From positions 26,881,431 through 26,945,430 of the forward strand of contig CM053146.1 in NCBI GenBank assembly GCA_028571685.1: a stretch of DNA of 64,000 bases, read 5' to 3'. The first letter of the stretch is position 1, and each line of letters starts with the position of its first letter. The notes under the pieces were generated by a model that worked only from the letters and a program-made list of their open reading frames with translations, did no database searches and was not told the DNA's origin. The translations under genes and the position numbers were made by a program. This document shows positions 21,640 through 31,203 of this stretch, piece by piece. This DNA comes from Heterohyrax brucei. Its lineage: Eukaryota; Chordata; Mammalia; Hyracoidea; Procaviidae.

Positions 21640-22260
21640 ACTTTGTTGAGTATTGTAGGTCATATCTTTCTTGTTAGCTCTCTGGTCATCATCAGCCCCA
21701 GTCCTGCCTTGCCTCCATCATACCCCCACCACCACACCCTACAGCAGCAGTGGGAAAGGGGTCACTGTGTTCCACCACAGCTACTTGTCCCACAGCACTC
21801 ACCTCAGGCAGGAATTGCACAGGCACAGCTGGAACCACTAAGAGGGATGCCAGTCAGTCCTCTGCCCCCACTTGATCAGGGCATCCTGCACATTACACTG
21901 GGCTGAGACCACAGCTCCACTCATGGATGCAGCAGCCTAAAGTAGGAGTCCAGCTGTGGCAGTGGTGAGAGGATGAGTGGTGAGAGGAAGGGCAGCACCT
22001 GGAAGAGACAGAGGAGGGGCAATTGGGACCAGAAGAGTTCAAAGCCCATAGAGGGTAGGAAATGGGGATCACAGGCAGAAAGAAAGGAAGAAAAGGCAGC
22101 TGGTGGTGGCCTGGAGGTAACTGGACAGAAAGCAAGTGTGAGCCAAGGAAAGGGCTAGGCAAAACTTTCAGAAACCTGGTAGTCAGAACACAAGACAGGT
22201 GGATGGCATAGCCAAAGTTTTCAGGCAGTTCTTTCGTGCATCTGCTGCAACACAGGCCCC
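21640..22260. other. GC-richer island of unknown origin
   Basis: This stretch is visibly richer in G and C than its neighbours. It has C-rich words in its left half and purine-rich words in its right half (AGAGGAAGGGCAGC, AAGAAAGGAAGAAAAGGCAG). Open frames of 94, 61 and 89 codons occur on both strands but are proline/serine or lysine/glutamate rich and show no known domain. It could be an LTR, an old exon or a repeat I do not know. CpG is not frequent. Confidence 0.4.
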
Positions 22261-22384
22261 CATGTCTACCAGGGGACTGTCTTCTGTACCTCTCTATGTA
22301 AAATCATGTTCACACAATGTCCACATCACATGACATCCTTTTTCACAGAACACAGAAAATATCATGGACATTAAGAGATGCATA

Positions 22385-22488
22385 CCTGCATTATCTACAC
22401 ACAAACACAGATGTATACACAAACACACACACACGGATTTAGGTATGTATACACACACACACATTTAGGTATATATATGTAAACACAT
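22385..22488. repeat. CA/TA microsatellite
   Basis: Interrupted CACACA and TATATA runs directly upstream of an AfroSINE. Confidence 0.88.
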
Positions 22489-22492
22489 ATAT

Positions 22493-22650
22493 GGAAACCC
22501 TGGTGGTATAGTGATAAAGTGCTATATTTCGTGGCCACAGATTGGCAGTTCAAATCTTTACGTGATCCTTGGAAACTCTGAGGACAGTTCTACTCTTTTG
22601 GGGGTCCCTATGAGTCAGAATCAACTTGATAGCAATAGGTTTTGTTTTTG
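22493..22650 (+). repeat. AfroSINE
   Basis: Sense copy: head GGAAACCCTGGTGGTATAGT, box region GATTGGCAGTTCAAATCTTT, middle CCTTGGAAACTCTGAGGACA, tail CTATGAGTCAGAATCAACTT, then a TTTTG-rich end. Confidence 0.88.
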
Positions 22651-23436
22651 ATGTATATATACTATTGATCCACCACGATTTGCAAAACAGAAATTTGACT
22701 GGAGTTATATTTGCAGCTTTTATTACTAATATTTATCTAGTTATCTCCAGGCTATGTAGCTTCTTGCACAAAAATGTGTTTCTGAATGATAAAACAATGA
22801 TAGAGGGTCAAAAAGCCTCTAGACAAAATGCCATAGGATTTGTGAATATCCACAAGAAATACAAAAGAGCATTTGAAAAATACATGCTCCTACACACTAC
22901 CTCAGATAAATAAGAAATATTCATAACAAAGATCCTTTATGTTTAGATGCCAGACATAATCATTCTTTCAATTTTTATCTTGTTCTCAAAAGACGTTTGA
23001 AACAGCCGAGTTTATTCTCTGAAGCATAGAAAGCTTCTGAATATAAGAAAAAAGTTCACAAAAAGCAGAAAATATTTTAGTGTATAGGAACTTAAAACTG
23101 TTAAATAAAAGTATAAACAAAAATGGTGAAACCAAGCAGCTAGTACTAATTGTGACTCTTTTCATCCAGCACTAAGATAAAGATAACAATATTTGTTTCT
23201 ATCCAAGAATAATTTTTATCCTCAAAAAACTTAAAATCTGTTAGGTGAAGAGAGCAGTAACAAGCATATGACATCTTTAGTAACAAGAATAAATGCCACA
23301 AATGTATAAGAGTATGTTCCCCAGGTTCTGCTGCTGATTGAAAAACAACAGCAAAAAAAGCCGTAGCCTTGGGAGTATTCTGACTCCTGGCTACTCTGTG
23401 TATTACAGAGTAGAGATGCTTCACAGGATGTTGGGT
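22651..23436. other. Unassigned AT-rich sequence
   Basis: No repeat family recognised. Frames at 22626-22913 and 23146-23424 (antisense) are short and featureless. Confidence 0.45.
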
Positions 23437-23550
23437 TCTTCTCTGTAATCTTTACAGGAGCTGATTGCCAGGCATTTCTTCTGGGTGATGTTGGGCAGGC
23501 TTAAACTGTTAACGTTTAGGTTAGCAGTGAAGAACAAATCATTTGTGTCA
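23437..23550 (-). repeat. AfroSINE variant fragment, antisense
   Basis: Carries the words AGCTGATTGCCAGGCATTTC, TGGGCAGGCTTAAACTG and AACGTTTAGGTTAGCAGTGA, as in the antisense SINE at 17858. Degraded at both ends. Confidence 0.6.
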
Positions 23551-23591
23551 ATTACAAATTAAATACAAAATATTTTAAAGACATGTATCAT

Positions 23592-24773
23592 CTGTGGGGC
23601 CAAGATGGCAGACTAGACACACATCTCAATTCCCTCTGAGAACTAAGGCCTGGAATGATAACTGAATGGAGCAGTGGAAATCTGCAAAGCCCTAGAATGT
23701 GGCATTATATTGTCAGACTTAACTAGGCACCAATAACAGACCAAACTACACCTGTCAAAGATGACCCAGTGGCTGCTGACTCCTGCTCATGCTGACACGT
23801 CATATAGGAGAACTGAAGGTACTGATACCTTCTTTCTTATCTGGGAATCAGGGACTGCCCATGAGCCAACAAATACACTTAACTGCAGCGCTTAAGTAAA
23901 CAGTGTATAATGCAGTAGAGAGACAGTCCATGGGATAGCCACACATTGAGAGCCCTGCTGCTGAATGAGGACACCACTGCACCTCCACCCTCTATTTTCT
24001 GAGCTGCAACACAGACTACTGTTTCACAGCAGGAAGGGCAACTTGGCTGGGATGCCATCTTGGTCAGCTAGAAGACAGAGTCACCCAGCCAGGGGCCTTA
24101 GCTATGGCTGAATCTCAAGCAGAGCAGCAGCCTGTCTGGCAAATGTTTCTGCAGCAGAAAAGCAGCATTTGAGACAATTAATGTCTGGATTCATGGGTCT
24201 ACCCTTGCAGAGGAGGGCTGGAAGGCCTTAAATTCTCCCTAATTTGCACCACGTCATAACATCTGGGGACAGCCTATGAGGTACTTCTGCTGACAACTGG
24301 AAGACAGGGTCTGCCACATCTTGGTGCCTGACTGTTTTTGGAAACACTTGGACAGCTCTCCACTTAGAAGTAAAGTACTACTTTAAATAAGACCTGGAGT
24401 TCAGACTGCTAAAAAGCCTGGAAACTTCTACTCCACCCTTCACTGACACACATCATAGGTTCAGCCGATGGCCCCCCCAGTGACTTGATAAGCAGGGAGC
24501 CATCTTTGCTAGCCAAGAGTCAGAGAATGGTAGCACAGAGAGTACACCTAGAGCTAGATACTAGAGTACATAGAGATGGTGGTGGCCCACACCCCTCTTG
24601 GAACTGTGCCTCAAGTCCTACTGAGGTAATTCCAGAGAAATCAAATAACTTCTAGATGATTTACCGACATGAGACCATGCCAGCCAAGCCAAGTGCCATC
24701 GATAGCTAACCATTTAAAGAAGCAATCCCTTCGGCTCTAGAAAATCCCAAAATAAATAATGAAAAAAACTTCC
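23592..24773 (+). mobile_element. L1 5' UTR with start of ORF1 only
   Basis: Begins with an L1 5' terminus (GGGGCCAAGATGGCAGACTA) and continues through about 1.1 kb of 5' UTR to the first bases of ORF1 (about 24738-24773). The next L1 5' end follows directly at 24774. The rest of this element is not found in the window. The 5' UTR carries GATGCCATCTTGGTCAGC near 24051, a YY1-like word. It resembles the 5' UTR pieces at 919 and 35491 more than that of the following L1. A 23-bp SINE tail piece sits at 24684. Confidence 0.78.
24684..24706 (-). repeat. Ultra-short AfroSINE tail piece
   Basis: Compared with the L1 5' UTR at 1284-1291, an extra 20-25 bp lies here. It includes GCCAAGCCAAGTGCCATCGA, the reverse complement of the last bases of the AfroSINE tail. 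The flanking repeat is only 2-4 bp (AT/CCAT), so a de novo insertion is likely but not proven. Confidence 0.45.
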
Positions 24774-25891
24774 ACATGTGGGTGTGGAGACAAGATGAAC
24801 TAAACAAACATCTTCCTAAATCCCTCTGGGAAACAAGGCCTGACTTGATAATTCAACAGAGCCTTCTGGGCACCCAGTGAGGCCTAGGACACAGCATACG
24901 GCTGTTAATTTCGACTTCATACCACTGAATGGAAAACTTCCTCTCTTTCGCTGACCCTGTTCTTGGTGAGCACTGACTTTCACGGACAGAAGGTAACTCA
25001 CCATTTTAACTTTCTTTTTCTCTGTCTTAGACAGCAGGCAGAGTTGGGACTTGACTAGCAGCTAATCTTAGACACACTGCTTGTGGGATTGGTAGGCAAA
25101 ATCATCATATTTTGAGGGCCTGGCTTTGGACTCAGTGCATCTCGGCACCTTTGGCCTCTCTTTCCACCACTGCCGTAGAGTAGTCTATATGGAGGCAGGC
25201 ACAGAGATTGTGTGGGAGGCCATTTTGTTCTACTGGGTGGTGGATTGCCCATATAGAGGCCACAGCTGGACCTAGTTCCTAGGCTGGGAGGTAGCACCAT
25301 CCCAGAGGAGAGCACTTTTCCAGAAGAAAAGCAGTATTTGACACAGTGTCACCTACAGCTGGGGCCCGGCAACAGAGGCTGTGGACTCTGTGAATCATGG
25401 CACATTTGGCCTTTCTTTCCACCTCTGACATAGAGTAGCCTGTACAGTGGAAAGGCTGTGAGCTTCTGGGGACACCATCTTGTTCCACTGAGAGGGAGAT
25501 ACACCTATACAGAGACCACAGATGGACTGGGCTGGGAAGCAGAACCTGATAACAAGACAGTGCTTCTCTAACAGAAAAGCAGTATTCTACACAGTGTCAT
25601 CTACAGCTGGGGTCCAACAGCAGAAGCCAGCAGGGCAGCAGCCTTTCAGAATTTTGAGCTAGTTTATAACATCTGGGGTTTGATATAGATGTGCTTTCTT
25701 TGCCAGCTGGGAAAAGAGACCTGTATACCTGAAAACCTGACTGACTTTGGAAGTTGTCAGGTATCTTTTACTTTCCACCTTAAGACGGCCTAGAGAAATA
25801 ACTGCAGTTGATTCTCACAGCATCTCTCTCAGCCTCTGTTGATACCCCAAAAGCAACAACTCTGGAGAAAAGCATAACCAAGAAATCACCC
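24774..25891 (+). promoter_or_regulatory. L1 5' UTR with tandem units
   Basis: L1 internal promoter region. A unit of about 250 bp is repeated: CACCTTTGGCCTCTCTTTCC (about 25147) recurs as CACATTTGGCCTTTCTTTCC (about 25400). AGAAAAGCAGTATTTGACAC (about 25325) recurs as AGAAAAGCAGTATTCTACAC (about 25572). Units contain GGCCATTTTGTTC or CACCATCTTGTTC, YY1-like words. Activity is inference. Confidence 0.65.
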
Positions 25892-26779
25892 ATGGTTTCA
25901 GAAGGCCCCCAAAAGAAAGCACCGTGGAACATCCCAGACAAAGAAAATGTTCTGAAATGATCAGAAGGTGAACACAAAAGGATTATGTATAGACCCCTCC
26001 TAGACCTTACACAAAATGCAGCAGAGCAAAATGACAAATTAAGCAAGCTGTTTGACCTGATGAAACACCAGGACTCTGAAGTCCAACAGATCAAGAATAA
26101 AATTGACGACATAGAAACTTCAATGCAAAGCCAAGAAAACAGAATGGAAAAGAGATTTTCTGATTTGGAAGACAGAGCTACTGACTCCAGCATCTATGAG
26201 GAGGAATCAGAGAAAAGAAACAAGAAAAATGAAGAAGCATGTGGGACTCGATTAAGAGGATCAACCTATGATTAATTGGAGTTCCTGAACAGGGCAAGAC
26301 ACCTGAGAACACGGAGACTATTGTTGCTGAGTTGCTGACAGAAAGCTTCCCAGAAATTATGAAAGAAGAGAATATAGATATCCAAGATGTGTATTGAATG
26401 CCACTCAATATAGATCTCCATAGAAAGACTCCAAGACATATTATAATCAAGCTTAACAAAATGAAACATAGGCAAAAACTCTTAAAGACAGCAAGACTCA
26501 AAGTAAAGCTAACAATCAGACGGCCACCCTGGTGGTTTTTGACCAATTTCTCAGTAGAAAAAAATGTTGGCATGGAGACAGTGTCATGACACATTCAAAG
26601 CCTTGAAGGAGAAGAACTTCCAACAAAGAATTATATATCCTGGAAAACTGTCTTTTAAATATTAAAATAAAATTAAGACATTTACAGATAAACAGAAACT
26701 CAGAGACTCGGTAAAAACCAAACCAAAGCTACAGGAAATACTGAAGGAAGATCTTGGCTTGGAAGAACAAAACAACTAA
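25892..26779 (+). pseudogene. L1 ORF1 remnant
   Basis: ATG at 25892, with an end stop near 26777. Full-length size (about 295 codons) but broken. The first frame stops after about 21 codons. The coiled coil is readable at 25985-26275 (QNAAEQNDKLSKLFDLM to QSQENRMEKRFSDLEDRATD). The RNA-binding core is readable at 26398-26589 (RKTPRHIIIKLNKMKHRQ). The C-terminal domain to 26779 is also broken. Confidence 0.85.
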
Positions 26780-27982
26780 CTTTATATTTTAGAAGCAAAT
26801 TAAAGACAAATCACCCAGAAACCTATCTACTTATTGAAGGCTCTAAACTCAAACAAAGCTCTAATAGTGAAAGAAATAATACAATGATCATATCATAAAA
26901 CTATGATGTCATCATATTGAAAAGAGGGATGTACTACACTTGTTACAGTATTTCCAGATGAAGAGGAAGTTAATAAGACTGTTAGTAATTAAAATGGGGT
27001 TTAAACATAGTTTATTAAGGGGGATCATGGGGACAGCTGTAAAGCACAACAAAGATGCAACATATCAAATTAAGAAACATAATACAGGAGTCTCAAGAAC
27101 CACAAAATCAACCCTGAAAAAGGTGAAAAATCAACTCACAAAGAAGAAAATCCCAGAACAGATTAATAAGAAAAACAGAGAAAACATCAACACAAAAATA
27201 AACAAATCACAATGGCAGCACTGAACACATAGCTGTCAATAATTACATTGAATGTGAATGGACTGAATGCTCCAGTAAAGAGACATCTAGTGACATCTTA
27301 GATCAAAAGACATAATCCATCCTTGTGTTGTCTACAAGAAACTTACCTTAGACTTAAAGATAGGAACAAACTGAAAAGTAAAGGCTGGAAGAATATATAT
27401 CAAGTTAACAATACACAAAGAAGAGCAGGTGTGGTAATTTTAATCGCAGATAAAATTAATTTTAATGTAAAATCCACCAGCATGGGCAAGGATGGACGCT
27501 ATTGCTGAAAGGTTCACTACACAAGCAGGACTTAACAATATTAAATATTTATGCACCTAATATTACAGCACTTAAATACACTGAAGAAGCACTGACTACC
27601 CTTAAAAAGGTGATAGATTACTCCACAATAATAGTGGGAGATTTCAACACTTCACTCTCAACAACGGACAGATCATCTAGAATAAAGATCAGTAAAGACA
27701 CAGAAGACCTTATTGTCACAATTAACCAACTAGACCTCATTGACATATACAGAACTTTCTATCCATCAGCAGACAACTACACCTTCTTCTGCAGTGCACA
27801 TGGAACATTCCCCAGAGTAGACCATGTGTTAGGACATAAAGCAGTTCTCAACCAAATCCATACCACTGAATTAATGCAAAGCATCTTCTCAGATTATAAA
27901 GCTCTAAAAGTCAAAATCAATAGCAGAAAAAATACAGATAGAAAGTGGAACTCATGGAAACTGAACAATATCTTGCTCAAAA

Positions 27983-28033
27983 GTGAAAAGCCAAAGCCAA
28001 GGGCCCTCGAGTCAGACCTGACTCATGGAGACC
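27983..28033 (-). repeat. Tail-only AfroSINE micro-insertion in L1 ORF2
   Basis: A 51-bp insert within L1 ORF2, flanked by perfect 7-bp repeats CTCAAAA (27976-27982 and 28034-28040). In sense it starts GGTCTCCATGAGTCAGG, has the 7-bp-arm inverted repeat GAGTCAG/CTGACTC (28009-28024) and ends CCCTTGGCTTTGGCTTTTCA. The empty site is visible in the other L1 copies (for example 42096-42112), which lack it. Confidence 0.85.
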
Positions 28034-29068
28034 CTCAAAAAGCCATGGGTTATAGAAGAAATCAAGGGTGAAATAAAGAAATTTATAGATTCCAATGAGA
28101 ATGAAAACACTTCCTTCCAGAAACTATGGGATACAGCCAAAGCAGTGATCAGGGGCCAGTTTATCTCCATAAGTGTATATATCTGTAAGGAAGAAAGAAA
28201 CAAAACCAAAGAACTAATCCTACATTTTGAGCAAGAAGAGAGAGAGCAACAGAGGAAGGCCTCCGCCACTGGAAGAAAATAGATCATAAAGATTAGAACT
28301 AAATGAATTAGAGAATAGAACAATTGAAAAAACTGAAAAGACCAAAAGCTGGTTTTTTGAAAAGATCAACAAAATTGACAAACCATTGGCTAAACTTACT
28401 AAAGAAAAACAGGAAAGGAAACAAATAACCCAAATAAGAAATGAGAGGGGACTTGTCACAACAAACCCAACAGAAATATAAAATATAACAGAATACTATG
28501 AAAGACTGTACTCTAACAAATTTGAAAATCTAGAGGAAATGGAGAAATTTCTTGATTCATATCACCTACCCAAATTATCACAAGGTGAAGCAGAACAACT
28601 TAATAAACCCATCACAAAGGAAAAGATTGAAAAACTCATCAAAAAAGAGCCAACCAAAAACACCCAGTCCCAGTTAGCTTCACCACAGAATTCTACTAAG
28701 CTTGTAGAGAAGAGTTGTCTCCAACACTACTGAGACTATTTTACAGTATAGAAAGGGATGGAAAACTCCCAAATTCATTCTATGAAGCCAGCATAACCCT
28801 GGTACCAAAGCCAGGGAAAGCTCCAACAAAAAGAACTATAGACCGATATCACTCATGAATCTAGATGCAAAAATGTTCAACAAAATTCTTGTCAATAGAA
28901 TACAACAACATATCCAAAAAATAATCCATCGTGACCAAGGTGGATTCATATCAGGGAGGCAAGGCAGGTTCAACATCGGAAAAACAATGTGACAATCACA
29001 TAAATAATACAAAAGACAAGAATCACCTGATTTTGCCCACTGACATACAAAAGGCATTTGATAATGTC

Positions 29069-29592
29069 TGTTTTAGTGAGCTAGGGTTGCTCTAACAGAA
29101 ATACCACAGAGTGGATGGCTTCAACAAAGGAAGGTTTGTTCTTATATAGCCTGGTAGGCTGCAAGTCCATGTTAAGGGTGTCTGCTCCGGGGGAAGGCTT
29201 TCCCCTTGTCGGCTCTGGAGGAAAGTCTGGTATTGCATCAGTCTTTGTCAAGGGAGCATCCTAGGGCAGGAACCTCAGGTCTGAAGGATACTGTCTTCTC
29301 CCAGTGCTGCTTTCTTGATGGTACAAGGTTCCCAATTCTCTGCCTGCTTCCTTTTCATTTCATTTCTTGCAGGATTAAAGGATTAAGGGTGGGGTACACC
29401 ATACTCCAGGGAAACTCCCTTTACAGTGGAGCAGGGAGGTGATCTTATAAAGGGATTTACAGTGCCACCCTAATCCTTTAACATACAGCACAGGAAAACC
29501 ACAAAATGCAGGACAGTCAGAAGATACTGGAAATCATGGCCCAGCCACAGGGCTACACTTATTTTTCGGGGGACACAATTCAATCCATTACA
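29069..29592 (-). mobile_element. Solo LTR, MaLR/MLT1-like, antisense
   Basis: A 524-bp antisense LTR in L1 ORF2. It runs from TGTTTTAGTGAGCTAGGG to CACAATTCAATCCATTACA. It is flanked by ATGTC (29064-29068) and AAGTC (29593-29597), a 5-bp target duplication with one mismatch. The sequence is the antisense form of the LTR at 9886 at its ends (GGGGGACACAATTCAATCC; ACAGAAATACCACAGAGTGG). A 78-codon frame inside (29206-29442) is not a gene. Confidence 0.75.
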
Positions 29593-31113
29593 AAGTCCAA
29601 CACCCATTCATGCTAAAAACTCTCAGCAAAATAAGAATAGACAGTAAATTCCTCAATGCAATAAGGGCCATTTATACAAAGCCAACAGCCTACATCATCC
29701 TGAGTGGAGAGGGACTTAAACAGTTTCCGTTGAGAACAGGAACTAGACAAGGATGCCCTCTCTCACCTCTCTTATTCAGCACTGTACTAGAAGTTCTAGC
29801 CAGAGCAATTAGACAAGATCAAGAAATAAAGGGCATCTCCATCAGCAAAGAAGAACTAAAAATCTCCCTATTTGCAGATGATATGATTGTATAAGCAGAG
29901 AATCCTAAAGAATTCCTAAGTAAACTACTCAAACTGATAAAAGAGTTCAGCAAGTCTCAGGATACAAGATAAACATAAGTAAATCAGTAGGATTCCTTTA
30001 AGCCAACAATGAGATTATTAATGAAGAGATCACCAAATCAACACCATTTACTATAGCCCCTAAGAAGACAAAGTACCTAGGAATAAATCTAATCAGAGAA
30101 ATAACAGACTTTTACAAGGAGAACTACAAGTTCTTAGTACAACAAACTAAGAGAAACTTACATAAATGGAGAAAACTACCCTGCTCATGGATAGGAAGAC
30201 TTAACATTGTGAAAATGTCTATTTTGCCCAAAGCAATCTATGTGTATAATGCAATCTCAATACAAATTTGAGTTATATTTTTTAATGAGATGGAGAAACA
30301 AATAATCAACTTTGCTTGGAAAGGGAAGAAGCCCCAGATATGTAAAGCACTACTAAAGAGAAAGAACACACTGGGAGGCCTCTCACTACTTGACTTTAGA
30401 ACCTCTTATACTTCCACAGTAGTCAAAACATCCTGGTACTGGTGCAAAAGGGGACAGATAGATCAGTGGGACAGAACTGAGACCTCAGAGGTGACACCAT
30501 CTTTCTATGAACAGTTGATATTCGACAAAGGCCCTGAGACATGAAACTGGGGGAAAAACAATCTCTTCAACAAATGGTGCTGGCAAAATTGGATATCCAT
30601 CTGCAATAAACTGAAAGAAGACCCATATCTTACGCCTTATACAAAAGCCAACTCAAACTGGATAAAAGACTTAAATGTCAAATCTAAAACAATAAAGCTC
30701 ATCCAAGAAAGAGTAGGAACAACAATAGAAGCTTTAATATACAATGTAGACAGACTCGAAAATCTGTCAAAAAAACACAAACAAAAGAGGAGAAAATAGA
30801 TAAATGGGAACTATTGAGAATCAAACACTTCTGCTCATCCAAAGACTTCATTAATAGAATTAAAGGCCACCTACACAATGGGAAAAAATATTTGACAACT
30901 ATATGTCAGACCGATGCCTGATCACCATAATCTATAAGGTACTACAAAATATCAATAAGAAAAAGATAAACAATCCAATTAAGTGATGGGCAAAGGAGAC
31001 GGACAGACAACTCTCTAAAGAGGAGATCCAGGCAGCCAAAAAACATATGCAGACATGTCCAAGATCATTATCTATTGAAGAGATTCAGATCAAAACTACA
31101 ATGAGACACCATC

Positions 31114-31203
31114 TGTTGTGGATTGAATTGTGTCCCCCGAAAAATATGTGTAGCCATGTGGCTGGACCACGATTCCCAGTATCTTGTGACTGTCCTCCAT
31201 TTC
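31114..31203 (+). mobile_element. LTR fragment, MLT1-like
   Basis: About 90 bp from the 5' end of the same LTR type as 9886 (TGTTGTGGATTGAATTGTGT, GTGGCTGGACCACGATTCCC, CTTGTGACTGTCCTCCAT). It is cut off by the L1 that starts near 31204. The rest of this LTR is not found after that L1, so sequence was lost here. Confidence 0.7.

Larger units (their letters stand above)
24774..31113 (+). mobile_element. L1, near full length, sense, 3' end missing
   Basis: Sense L1 with 5' UTR (24774-25891), ORF1 (25892-26779), spacer, and ORF2 from 27212 to near its C-terminus. It is cut at 31113, where an LTR fragment begins. Two insertions interrupt ORF2: a 51-bp SINE tail (27983-28033) and a 524-bp antisense LTR (29069-29592). 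Removing both restores colinear ORF2. It lies directly against the L1 5' UTR at 23592. Confidence 0.9.
27212..31113 (+). pseudogene. L1 ORF2 remnant
   Basis: ATG at 27212 (MAALNT) followed by a stop at codon 7. The endonuclease is readable at 27323-28071: CCLQETYLRLKDRNKLK, ILNIYAPN, IIVGDFNTSLS. The final catalytic motif is SDYK where SDHK is expected. In the reverse transcriptase, [19 protein letters not shown] leads to FADDMIV at 29872-29892. A stop (TAA) then replaces the tyrosine codon, so the catalytic box itself is present but the chain ends there. Further pieces reach 31113, where the C-terminus is lost. Confidence 0.88.

Noticed and set aside
21090-22488. Regularly spaced short repeats as a CRISPR-like array
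   Set aside because: They are CA/TA microsatellites and AfroSINE copies in a mammalian genome; no uniform repeat-spacer structure.
23592-24773. A HAL1-type half-L1 (ORF1 only) as explanation for 5' UTR-only copies
   Set aside because: The copies at 23592 and 35491 stop at or near the start of ORF1 and abut other insertions, so truncation explains them better than a separate half-L1 family.
27502-28071. A 189-codon open frame that might be taken for a gene
   Set aside because: It encodes part of the L1 ORF2 endonuclease (ILNIYAPN, IIVGDFNTSLS) and ends in a SINE tail insertion.
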